This document shows positions 37,025-44,419 of a DNA stretch of 64,000 bases, one piece after another. The notes under the pieces are model-generated. The model was not told the DNA's origin. It searched no databases and was given only the letters and a program-made list of their open reading frames with translations. The position numbers were made by a program, and so were the translations under genes. The stretch's first letter is position 1, and every line of letters starts with the position of its first letter. The stretch lies in assembly GCF_900452385.1 (NCBI RefSeq), contig NZ_UGOA01000001.1, positions 186,001 through 250,000 of the forward strand. The letters are read 5' to 3'. The stretch comes from Legionella donaldsonii (GTDB lineage: Bacteria > Pseudomonadota > Gammaproteobacteria > Legionellales > Legionellaceae).

Positions 37025-38167
37025 TTAATGCATTGCCAGTGGCAGACACATCAGCAAGGTCATAATATAAAAAAGGCTGGTTTTTAATGCTCGCCGCCCT
37101 TTGATCAAAATAGCCATCATGGTTAAGCCGATAACACCCGGGTAAGTCATCTCAAGTAGAGGAGCTAAAAAGGCAGCAATACCTTTAAAATCAAGGAGTG
37201 AAATGATAAATGAGAGGCCGGTAGTTATAAATAAGAGCAGTGGAAATTTGTTATCACTAAGCCTAAATAGTGAACAAAGATAGCGAGCATAGAGATTATT
37301 CAAAGCAACTGCAGTAGTCAAGCAGGAAAAAAACATGGCAACACCCATAAACAATGTCGCACTATTACCCATCGCATGTTGGGCAATACTGGGCAACATC
37401 AATTCAGGTGCTACATTCTTAATCAGAAATGAATAATGGGAGCCAAGGAATACCAGGCCCAGATAGATAAGGGCTAAAAGAGAGGCTCCGAGAATAGAGG
37501 ATTTAACTGCAAATAAGATAATTTCACGAGTCTTGGCTTGTGGCAATGATTGTTGTATCTGAGTAAAAATAAGCGCCGAGAAGAAAAAAGCAGCGAATAA
37601 ATCCATGGTCTGGTAACCGGTGGTAAATCCATTCATAAAAGCCACTCCTCTGGTTGCTTGATCCCTGGATTCTGGTGCCTTAAAAATAGCGATGGTAATC
37701 AAGATAACCAGAGTCGTCAGCAAGATGGGACTCATCCATTTACCCAATATTTTGATCATCACTTTGTCATTTAAACAAAAGAAAAAAGTGATAATACAAA
37801 AAACAAGACTAAAAGAGGTCAGAGTGATTTGCGGCATTAAATAGCTAAAGCTACCATAAGCAACAGTAATACAGCGGGGGACAACACCAAAAGAACCAAG
37901 AAGGGAAAGCATAAACAGGGGTAATAACAGACTGGCCAGTTTGCCGGCTTCACCAAAAAATGCATGGTAGTTTCCCTGATATAGTTTAATAACAAAAAGA
38001 CCTAAAAGGGGTAAGAAAATGCCGGTTATCAATAGACCCGTGAAACCCATGAACCAGGAATCACCTGCCGCGTAACCAATTTGAAGTGGAAAGACCAGAT
38101 TTCCTGAGCCGAAAAACATCGCAAAAATTGCGAAACCATAAACTAAGATGGATTTATATTGTTGCAT
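37025..38167 (-). CDS. brnQ: Branched-chain amino acid:cation symporter, BrnQ/LIVCS family
   Basis: Imports leucine, isoleucine or valine with sodium or protons. From the ATG at 38167 it has 380 residues and about 11-12 hydrophobic segments; the start KSILVYGFAIFAMFFGSGNLVFPLQIG is the family signature. GGGGA lies shortly before this ATG, and the open extension to 38266 has no similarity. It is shorter than E. coli BrnQ (439), mainly because of shorter loops and C-terminus. A TGGCC / GGCCA hairpin at 38229-38243 is in the leader. Confidence 0.9.
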   Translation of the reverse strand: MQQYKSILVYGFAIFAMFFGSGNLVFPLQIGYAAGDSWFMGFTGLLITGIFLPLLGLFVIKLYQGNYHAFFGEAGKLASLLLPLFMLSLLGSFGVVPRCITVAYGSFSYLMPQITLTSFSLVFCIITFFFCLNDKVMIKILGKWMSPILLTTLVILITIAIFKAPESRDQATRGVAFMNGFTTGYQTMDLFAAFFFSALIFTQIQQSLPQAKTREIILFAVKSSILGASLLALIYLGLVFLGSHYSFLIKNVAPELMLPSIAQHAMGNSATLFMGVAMFFSCLTTAVALNNLYARYLCSLFRLSDNKFPLLLFITTGLSFIISLLDFKGIAAFLAPLLEMTYPGVIGLTMMAILIKGRRALKTSLFYIMTLLMCLPLAMH

Positions 38168-38560
38168 AGTCTGTCCCCGATTTTTATTTTCATTTAGGTG
38201 GTGAATACATGTGTAAAGGGTAATTAAATGGCCGCGAGGGCCACATTGACGACTAAGACAACGCAAAGAAGGAGGTTTAGAATAACAACATGATAAAAAT
38301 CTATTTTTCTTGCCTGCGGCAGAAAAAATGATAATTCAGATTGTGGTGTAAACAATATTTTTACCATGAAATAAATCGTCTTTAATATGCACAATTTTAC
38401 CGCACTCTAGATCCTTTATACACATAATCGTGCTTGTTGGCAAGCGTAAACAGACGATAGGTTTTACAAATTCTTAACTAAATTTTGCATTAATAACTGA
38501 TCTTCCAGGTGTCCCGGTATGGCAAAATGAGCAAGTTTTGTCCCATGAGGAGGAATAGGA
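38168..38560. other. Divergent intergenic region of 393 bases
   Basis: Lies between the brnQ start and the orphan at 38561. It contains a TGGCC / GGCCA hairpin near brnQ, and a 13-codon open frame at 38290-38331 preceded, at a long spacing of 14 bases, by AAGGAGG. No tRNA and no convincing promoter were seen. The rest is A/T-rich and unexplained. Confidence 0.45.
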
Positions 38561-39358
38561 ATGACAACGATTGAGAAAGACGGTGCCCTTAGGAAGCAAA
38601 TACTCCATGAAGAAAGAATAAAACAGCTGGAAATGAAAGCAGAATTGGCGAAACTTAATAGTGAAAGGCGTGAAGCCAATGCCAAAGATTTCCATGCGAA
38701 AGATGCTCAAGGTAATCCTGCGCCAAAATCCTATTGGCAAAAAGTAGCTGAAAATGCACAGGTATTGCAAAAGAAAGGTATGGAAAATTATGCGGATTGG
38801 GTTTCTGGAATGAATTCAATCATCAATACGCTCATGGATTTATCACTTGCTCTGGCTTACGATCCAATTGGGAATAGCGATTATGCCGCTTTAGGGATGC
38901 TTAATATGGCCGGAGAGTTTGCTCATGAGATGGTTCCTTTCAAACAAACTCGTGAAGCTGCTTGGGAAGGAGTGGCAGGCTGGGCTATGAAGACAATGGG
39001 TGCCGGACCACTGGGAAAATTGGGCTTAGGGACGCCTATACCTGCTATAAAATTTAGCGTGAATGTAGATGATGAAGGGCGTCTAACGTCGTCAGCGACC
39101 AAGAATGGTATTGCCTTTTCAGAAAGGGAAAAAATGCATTTTGATACTGGGGTATTATGGTGGGCTGAGCAAAATGGCTACAAGCCGGAAGATCCAAAGG
39201 CAGAAACACTGGTACTAAAAGATAGTGATGGTCATGTAATGAATAGCGAGACCTTCAAGAAACTCAGTATGGGTCAAACCAAGGGTTTAAAAAGTTTGAT
39301 GGAAGGACGTTTCGAAATGGCTATGGACTACGTTCATGCCTGTTCTCCACGACCTTAA
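38561..39358 (+). CDS. Unrecognised 265-residue protein
   Basis: No family recognised. A strong GAGGAGGAATAGGA ribosome-binding region precedes the ATG, so it is very probably translated. Residues 1-45 are a charged helix (EERIKQLEMKAELAKLNSERREANAK), residues about 75-150 are a hydrophobic helical part (MNSIINTLMDLSLALAYDP, YAALGMLNMAGEFAHEMVP), and the C-terminal half has a beta-like stretch (AIKFSVNVDDEGRLTSSA). There is no signal peptide. It stands alone between brnQ and the XRE-cupin gene. The layout is compatible with a secreted effector but no translocation signal can be shown. Confidence 0.75.
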   Translation: MTTIEKDGALRKQILHEERIKQLEMKAELAKLNSERREANAKDFHAKDAQGNPAPKSYWQKVAENAQVLQKKGMENYADWVSGMNSIINTLMDLSLALAYDPIGNSDYAALGMLNMAGEFAHEMVPFKQTREAAWEGVAGWAMKTMGAGPLGKLGLGTPIPAIKFSVNVDDEGRLTSSATKNGIAFSEREKMHFDTGVLWWAEQNGYKPEDPKAETLVLKDSDGHVMNSETFKKLSMGQTKGLKSLMEGRFEMAMDYVHACSPRP

Positions 39359-39403
39359 CGGAACCGTGAAGATGATCTTCCTGATGGCGGTAAAGAATTT
39401 TTA

Positions 39404-39982
39404 TCACGATGAGTTTACCTTTGTAGCCGGGTAATGAATGATGTTATGGAAAAAAACACTGTCTTCATTCTGGTTACGGTACCCGTGAGATTGATTGGCC
39501 ATAAACCGTAGCGCTTCACCCTGCTCTAAGGGTTGCCAGATCCCGTTTAGCAAGATTTCCATGTTGCCACTAACGACTACAACATGTTCAATGACACCAG
39601 CTTCATGTGGGGTTGATAAATGTTCGCAGCCAGGTAAAAGCTCAATGACAAAGAATTCAAAATTTACCTCTTCATCAAAAGGAAAAAGCGGGGTAATACG
39701 AATTTTTTCATCATGATGGCCGAGGCTCTCCCTATTGGCTGCACGGTAAATAAGACCTTGGTTAGCAATGGGGGATTCTTCTAAAAAAGAAGAAAAAGAG
39801 GTATGGAACCCATTGGCGATTTTCCATAAGGTAGCCACGGTAGGGCTGGATTCTTGGCGTTCAATTTGACCAAGCATGGCTTTACTGACCCCTGTTTCCT
39901 GAGCCGTTTTGTCGAGACTCCAACCATGCAGTTGGCGTAAGTTTCTTAAGGTCAGGGCAATATGTTGAGCTATATTTTGCAA
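39404..39982 (-). CDS. XRE-cupin transcriptional regulator (YdcN/SutR type)
   Basis: 192 residues. A helix-turn-helix of the XRE family occupies residues about 8-65 (LRQLHGWSLDKTAQETGVSKAMLGQIERQESSPTVATLWKIANGF), followed by a cupin domain (about 110-185, with EHLSTPHEAGVIEHVVVVSG and GEALRFMANQSHGYRN). This is the architecture of E. coli YdcN (SutR), which lies next to the BenE homologue ydcO. Here too the regulator is divergent from a BenE gene, and two palindromes lie between them. It probably represses its own gene and the transporter gene. The effector bound by the cupin is unknown. Confidence 0.92.
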   Translation of the reverse strand: MQNIAQHIALTLRNLRQLHGWSLDKTAQETGVSKAMLGQIERQESSPTVATLWKIANGFHTSFSSFLEESPIANQGLIYRAANRESLGHHDEKIRITPLFPFDEEVNFEFFVIELLPGCEHLSTPHEAGVIEHVVVVSGNMEILLNGIWQPLEQGEALRFMANQSHGYRNQNEDSVFFHNIIHYPATKVNSS

Positions 39983-39999
39983 ATTTAGTTCCTAGATGC

Positions 40000-40021
40000 A
40001 TTGTGCGTTATAGCGCACAAT
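40000..40021. promoter_or_regulatory. Palindromic operator candidate 1
   Basis: ATTGTGCG and CGCACAAT are perfect complements separated by six bases. It lies 18 bases before the regulator's start codon and shares GTGCGTTATA with the second palindrome, as expected for two sites of one repressor. Confidence 0.65.
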
Positions 40022-40037
40022 GATACCATACTATTCC

Positions 40038-40059
40038 TTGTGCGTTATAACGCATGCAA
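40038..40059. promoter_or_regulatory. Palindromic operator candidate 2
   Basis: The core TGCGTTATAACGCA (40041-40054) is a perfect 14-base palindrome, 37 bases centre to centre from the first site and about 65 bases before the BenE start. It carries the same GTGCGTTATA sequence. Confidence 0.65.
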
Positions 40060-40119
40060 CTCGGTGTGCATCAGCAAACTCACAAGAATCCTCAGAAAAA
40101 TGATGACTTGGGTTTTATT

Positions 40120-41322
40120 ATGAGTAAAAAAATCTCTCTTTCCAATATCACTGCCGCTTTTATAGCAGTACTGGTCGGATTTAGCAGTTCTGCTGCGCTT
40201 ATTTTTCAGGCAGCGACAACAGCAGGAGCAACTTCGGCGGAGATTAGTTCTTGGGTTTTAGCTCTTGGGGTTGGAACAGGAATTAGTTGTATAGGGCTCT
40301 CTCTCTATTACCGCATGCCTATTTTAACTGCTTGGTCAACCCCCGGCGCTGCCTTGTTAACGACTGGGTTATCGGGTGTTTCCATGCCTGAAGCCATTGG
40401 TGCATTCATCTTTTCAGCCTTGCTCATTATTGTTGCTGGTGTAACGGGTTGGTTTGAACGAGTATTGATGCGTTTGCCGCGCGCATTAACAGCGGCAATG
40501 TTGGCAGGCATTTTGTTACGCTTTGGTTTGAATGTTTTTATTACTATGCAAGAGCAATTCTTGCTGATTTGCACGATGTTCATTAGCTACCTATTTGCTA
40601 AACGCTATTTTTCCCGCTACACCATTCCCATCGTTTTGCTGGTAGGGATATTAGATGCTGCAGGTCAAGGTCTATTGCAGTGGCAAAATGTGCATGTTGC
40701 CGTTTCTTCGCCAATATTTACGATGCCAGTTTTTTCATGGTCGGTAGTACTTAGTATTGGTATTCCACTCTTTCTGGTTAATATGACTTCACAAAATATT
40801 CCAGGTGTTGCCGCACTTCATCATGCTGGTTACCATCCACCGATTTCTCCTTTAATTAGCTGGACAGGTATTACGAACTTCCTTTTAGCTCCTTTTGGTG
40901 GGTATGCTTTTAATTTGGCTGCTTTTACGGCTGCAATATGCATGAGTGAAGAGGCAGGTAAAGAGCCGACTCAACGCTACCGTGCAGCGGTTTGCGCAGG
41001 ATTTTTCTATTTTATCTGTGGAATTTTTGGGGCTACAGTAGTTGCCTTATTATCTGCTTTTCCCCGTGAATTAGTTTTAGCGATAGCAGGATTAGCTTTA
41101 TTCGGTACCATTGCAAATAGTTTGAAAGCTGCATTAGAAGAGGAAAAACAACGTGAATCTGCTTTAATTACCTTTCTTGTTTCTGCTTCGGGAATATCTC
41201 TTTGGGGAATTGGGGCCGCTTTTTGGGGGTTAATAGCAGGTGTACTATCCTTAGTATTATTAACTCATTATAAAGTTTCCTCTTCACAAGAAGTAACTGA
41301 TTTGAGGACTTTACGTGAATAA
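40120..41322 (+). CDS. BenE-family benzoate/H+ symporter-like protein (YdcO type)
   Basis: 400 residues and about 12 hydrophobic segments. The sequence SNITAAFIAVLVGFSSSAALIFQAA, the TAWSTPGAALL segment and PFGGYAFNLAAFTAAICMSEEAG, where the substrate site lies, are diagnostic of BenE. The ATG at 40120 (MSKKISLSN) is preferred to that at 40054, which would put 22 non-conserved residues in front and start inside operator 2. E. coli ydcO lies next to ydcN in the same way, so the pair is conserved. Benzoate transport is the family label; the true substrate here is not known. Confidence 0.92.
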   Translation: MSKKISLSNITAAFIAVLVGFSSSAALIFQAATTAGATSAEISSWVLALGVGTGISCIGLSLYYRMPILTAWSTPGAALLTTGLSGVSMPEAIGAFIFSALLIIVAGVTGWFERVLMRLPRALTAAMLAGILLRFGLNVFITMQEQFLLICTMFISYLFAKRYFSRYTIPIVLLVGILDAAGQGLLQWQNVHVAVSSPIFTMPVFSWSVVLSIGIPLFLVNMTSQNIPGVAALHHAGYHPPISPLISWTGITNFLLAPFGGYAFNLAAFTAAICMSEEAGKEPTQRYRAAVCAGFFYFICGIFGATVVALLSAFPRELVLAIAGLALFGTIANSLKAALEEEKQRESALITFLVSASGISLWGIGAAFWGLIAGVLSLVLLTHYKVSSSQEVTDLRTLRE

Positions 41323-41344
41323 ATGAAAGGCGGTTTATGTTCTT

Positions 41345-42367
41345 ATGATTACCTTAACTGACAATGACCGCCAATATTGCTTTTTTCTCACTCAGACTCA
41401 ATCCCCGACTCAATATAACTTAGGTCGTTATTTGCAGGAACAAGGTTGGTCTGCGAGCCATTTTGAAGAGCAGGCTGATTTTGGGGAAGGAAATTTACAC
41501 TTTAATCTGCAGGCAGCTGAACAACTTGAATTTAAACATCGTTTGGCCGAGTTAGTGCATCAATTTTGTTCCGCGGTGATGCCCCTGACTTATTGTATTA
41601 ATGATCAAACCTGGCCGGCGGTATTGCAAGACATAGCTGATAAATACTATCGCCACGGTTGGCAATACTTGGATCAAATTGATAATTTGGTGTGGATCTT
41701 AAAGCCGGCATTATTGAACAATGGCAAAGAAATAAAAATTTTTCAGAAATTAAGCGAATTAGAGCGGCATTTTCTTTCTACCAGGCGCCTGGGTGGCGAA
41801 CAGGTCTTACAGCGTTATCTAACAGAGCCCCATTTGTTGCGTGATAGACATAAGTACAGTATCCGTATGTTTGTAGTGCTTACTAATTACGCAGGAGTTT
41901 ATCTTTATCCGCAAGGCTATTTTAATGTTGCCTTACATCCGTTTGAACCACAAAATTTTCTTGATCTTCGCCCGCATTTGACGAATGAACATTTAAGTGA
42001 TGAAGAGGCAAATGTAGTTCAGATTCCAGCGCAGCGGTTTGCGACTTTTACTGCATTTTACCCGTTAATAAAATCAATTTTGTCTGAGGTGATGAGGGGG
42101 CTGCAACAGCTCTACCCACAAGCCTTTGTCTGTAATCAACGGCGTGAATTGGCTATCTTTGGTTTTGATTTTATGGTTGATAAAGATCAGCGATTGTGGC
42201 TCCTGGAAGCCAATCATGGGCCGTGCTTTCCTATCGATGATGAGCACCCCTTACAAAAATATTTGTATTATGATTTCTGGCAGGCTTTTATTGCTAGCTT
42301 CGTTATGCCTATAGCGACAGAATGTACGATTGAACAAATTCAATACCAACAATTTGAACCTATCTGA
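41345..42367 (+). CDS. Tubulin-tyrosine-ligase-like ATP-grasp protein
   Basis: 340 residues resembling the TTL family of ATP-grasp ligases, which join an amino acid to a carboxylate on a protein. NLVWILKPALLNNGKEIKIF is the nucleotide-binding strand-loop, RHKYSIRMFVVLTN and GVYLYPQGYFNVAL match the middle of the TTL fold, and ELAIFGFDFMVDKDQRLWLLEANHGP holds the metal-binding Glu and Asn. TTL proteins are mainly eukaryotic, so a host-derived origin or host target is possible but unproven. It follows BenE by 22 bases and may share its transcript, with an AAAGGCGG ribosome-binding site. Confidence 0.82.
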   Translation: MITLTDNDRQYCFFLTQTQSPTQYNLGRYLQEQGWSASHFEEQADFGEGNLHFNLQAAEQLEFKHRLAELVHQFCSAVMPLTYCINDQTWPAVLQDIADKYYRHGWQYLDQIDNLVWILKPALLNNGKEIKIFQKLSELERHFLSTRRLGGEQVLQRYLTEPHLLRDRHKYSIRMFVVLTNYAGVYLYPQGYFNVALHPFEPQNFLDLRPHLTNEHLSDEEANVVQIPAQRFATFTAFYPLIKSILSEVMRGLQQLYPQAFVCNQRRELAIFGFDFMVDKDQRLWLLEANHGPCFPIDDEHPLQKYLYYDFWQAFIASFVMPIATECTIEQIQYQQFEPI

Positions 42368-42432
42368 GTCTTGCTTCTGCATGTTAATTGTAAAAGAGGG
42401 ACTACTGGCGATATTGAGTTTTTGTAGACTGT

Positions 42433-42461
42433 TTGACAAAGAACAATGAGTAAATTAGGAT
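42433..42461 (+). promoter_or_regulatory. Sigma70 promoter of thi5
   Basis: TTGACA (42433-42438), a 17-base spacer and TAGGAT (42456-42461). A start about seven bases downstream would place the transcript end just before the riboswitch aptamer at 42481. Confidence 0.7.
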
Positions 42462-42480
42462 AAATTCGATTTTTAAAGAT

Positions 42481-42554
42481 GGCACGGGGTGCCGGGTTAC
42501 CGGCTGAGAAATACTCGTTGAACTTGAACTGGATAATACCAGCGTAAGGATGCC
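42481..42554 (+). ncRNA. TPP riboswitch aptamer (THI element)
   Basis: The conserved blocks appear in order: GGGGTGCC, GGCTGAGA, then TTGAACTTGAACTGGATAAT, ACCAGCG and AAGGA. GGCA at 42481 and TGCC at 42551 close the P1 stem. CTGAGA is the pyrimidine-sensing J3/2 region and the CTGG-xTAATA-CCAG stem-loop binds the diphosphate. It precedes a thiamine-precursor gene, as expected. Confidence 0.96.
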
Positions 42555-42617
42555 TTCAAAAGATCTATTACCCGATTTTAGGGCTGCTAACATTTCATTG
42601 GCTTGAGAAGTGTAACT

Positions 42618-42671
42618 GGCTCCTGGGTAATGGAGCCCTTTTGCCATCTCCCTTTATTTTTTACCCAGGAG
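42618..42671 (+). promoter_or_regulatory. Riboswitch expression platform: terminator versus SD sequestration
   Basis: GGCTCC (42618-42623) and GGAGCC (42632-42637) form a hairpin followed by CTTTT, an intrinsic terminator. CTCCTGGGTAA (42620-42630) is also the exact complement of TTACCCAGGAG (42661-42671), which contains the Shine-Dalgarno sequence of thi5. The two pairings use the same left strand and cannot coexist. Confidence 0.65.
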
Positions 42672-42679
42672 ATCGAGCA

Positions 42680-43642
42680 ATGCAGACACTTCATTCAAGA
42701 ACGACCCTTCTTCTAAATTGGCGCGCTAATCCTTACCATACGCCGATTTTTGTTGCTCAGGCAAAGGGATATTATCGTCAGGAGGGCATCCACCTGGCTA
42801 TTATGGAGCCTAATGATCCCAGTGATGTCACGGAGATTGTTGGTTTGGGCAAGGTGGATTTTGGAGTTAAAGCAATGATCCACACCGTAGCGGCGCGAGC
42901 CAAGGGCTATAATCTAAGTTCCATTGGCACGTTGCTTGATGAACCACCTACGGGCCTTATTGCCTTAAAATCAAGTGGTATTCAGACCTTTCATGACATT
43001 GTAGGCAAGCGAGTTGGTTATATTGGTGAGTTTGGCAAAAAAATTATTGATGATTTAGCAAAACTTGCAGGGATTGCCGCTTCAAGTTATGAGACAGTCC
43101 GTATTGGTATGAATCTTACAGACGCTATTTGCCGTAATAAAATCGATGTGGGAATTGGTTTTATTAATTTTCAACGGGTTGAATTGGACTATTTATGCGG
43201 GGAAACCATTTTTTTACGTCTCGATCAATTAGCCGGGCTTGGTTGCTGTTGCTTTTGCTCCATTCAATTGATTGTGCCTGACACGACGCGACAGCAGCCG
43301 GAGTTGATTAAAGGTTTTTTAAGAGCGACTCAACGGGGTGCAGCCTACACAACTGAATATCCCGATGAAGCCTTTGAATTGCTATGCGAGCAGCAACCCC
43401 AACTGCGGCAAGAGATGTATCAGAGAGTATTCATCCGCACTTTACCCTTTTTTTCCCGAACCTTGCTCAATGTTTCCCGTGATTGGAAGAAAGTCAGAGA
43501 TTATAGTGAGCATTTGCAAATTATTGATAAGGCGTTTGACATTCGTCATTGTTATAGTAATGAATTTTTACCAGCAAATCCTTATTCTGAACTTGATCCA
43601 ATTGCTTGCTGTATCGAATCAATTGATACGATTGAAGGCTAG
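42680..43642 (+). CDS. thi5: Thi5-type HMP-P synthase (thiamine pyrimidine precursor)
   Basis: 320 residues. This family (NMT1/THI5) makes hydroxymethylpyrimidine phosphate from PLP and a histidine of the enzyme itself, in a single-turnover reaction known from yeast and, from memory, studied in Legionella pneumophila. Lys64 and His68 in VKAMIH correspond to the yeast PLP lysine and the consumed histidine; Cys189-Cys193 form the CCCFC iron-binding motif. The periplasmic-binding-protein-like fold starts with NWRANPYHTPIFVAQAKGYY, but there is no signal peptide, which argues against a transporter subunit. AGGAG lies eight bases before the ATG at 42680; the TTG at 42641 is inside the terminator. 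No other thiamine gene is next to it here. Confidence 0.93.
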   Translation: MQTLHSRTTLLLNWRANPYHTPIFVAQAKGYYRQEGIHLAIMEPNDPSDVTEIVGLGKVDFGVKAMIHTVAARAKGYNLSSIGTLLDEPPTGLIALKSSGIQTFHDIVGKRVGYIGEFGKKIIDDLAKLAGIAASSYETVRIGMNLTDAICRNKIDVGIGFINFQRVELDYLCGETIFLRLDQLAGLGCCCFCSIQLIVPDTTRQQPELIKGFLRATQRGAAYTTEYPDEAFELLCEQQPQLRQEMYQRVFIRTLPFFSRTLLNVSRDWKKVRDYSEHLQIIDKAFDIRHCYSNEFLPANPYSELDPIACCIESIDTIEG

Positions 43643-43867
43643 CTAAGGCCTTTTTCTTGTGTTAGTTTTTCTGCGGGTGGGATTATCACTGTTTCCACCC
43701 ACGCTCTGCTAGGGCCAAAATAATAGAGGCAAACAAGCAGAAAGCACAGGTCACTGCAATTTCGTTGCCATCGGTTTCTTAAAGGACATGAATTTAATAA
43801 AAATCAAGAGCATCTGGTACGTTGTTTGCTAAACTATTATAAAAAGTAAAAGAAATGGGGGATCTCC

Positions 43868-44356
43868 ATGAAGCCTTTGATTCTACATCCCACCGAACTT
43901 AGCCAGTGGCATGCCTTAGTAAATGAGGCGCAGGCGTCTACTAGTCTCGTGCTCAATGAAAATACAGAAAGTTATTTGGTTTTCCTGCTAATGCGGTTTT
44001 CCCAGGGGACTAAATTAATAGAATCAGTTATTGCTCTTGATTTTCTTGAGTCAATGAATAATCCAAGACGGCGCCAGCTCGAATTATTAAGAGATGTAGG
44101 TGATAAAAGCTTGCTTTTTTGTGGGCTTTTTCCAGGGATAGCCGAGCGTCGTCACCTCAGTCTTGATTATTTTGCCGATATGGGGCAGGCCGCTTATCTA
44201 ACGATGGGTGAATTGCAGGATAGGCAAGAAGGGGACCTCTATCTGCAATTAAGCGCGCAATTTCTTCATCTCCAACAAATTTTACGGGCAATGCGCGGTG
44301 ATTTTTTGCAATGTAGCAATGATAGAATGCTAAAGATAAATGTCCCTTTGCAATAA
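43868..44356 (+). CDS. Small unrecognised protein downstream of thi5
   Basis: 162 residues, acidic, soluble and mainly helical, without a recognised family. GGGGGATCTCC sits right before the ATG, giving a strong ribosome-binding site. LVLNENTESYLVFLLMRFSQG and HLSLDYFADMGQAAYLTMGEL are the best-structured parts. The 225 bases between thi5 and this gene include a GGGTGG / CCACCC hairpin at about 43675-43700, so it is probably transcribed separately from thi5. A role in thiamine metabolism is not implied. Confidence 0.75.
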   Translation: MKPLILHPTELSQWHALVNEAQASTSLVLNENTESYLVFLLMRFSQGTKLIESVIALDFLESMNNPRRRQLELLRDVGDKSLLFCGLFPGIAERRHLSLDYFADMGQAAYLTMGELQDRQEGDLYLQLSAQFLHLQQILRAMRGDFLQCSNDRMLKINVPLQ

Positions 44357-44419
44357 ACTTGGTTTCATCTTGGTTAGCGAAATTTTTGTATTTCGCTAAC
44401 TTATACAAATAAGACTTAA

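Noticed and set aside
38290-38331. 13-codon leader peptide MIKIYFSCLRQKK
   Set aside because: AAGGAGG is 14 bases away, too far for good initiation, and there is no run of regulatory codons or attenuator after it.
42641-42679. TTG start for thi5 adding 13 residues
   Set aside because: It lies in the terminator hairpin and before the Shine-Dalgarno sequence that serves the ATG at 42680.
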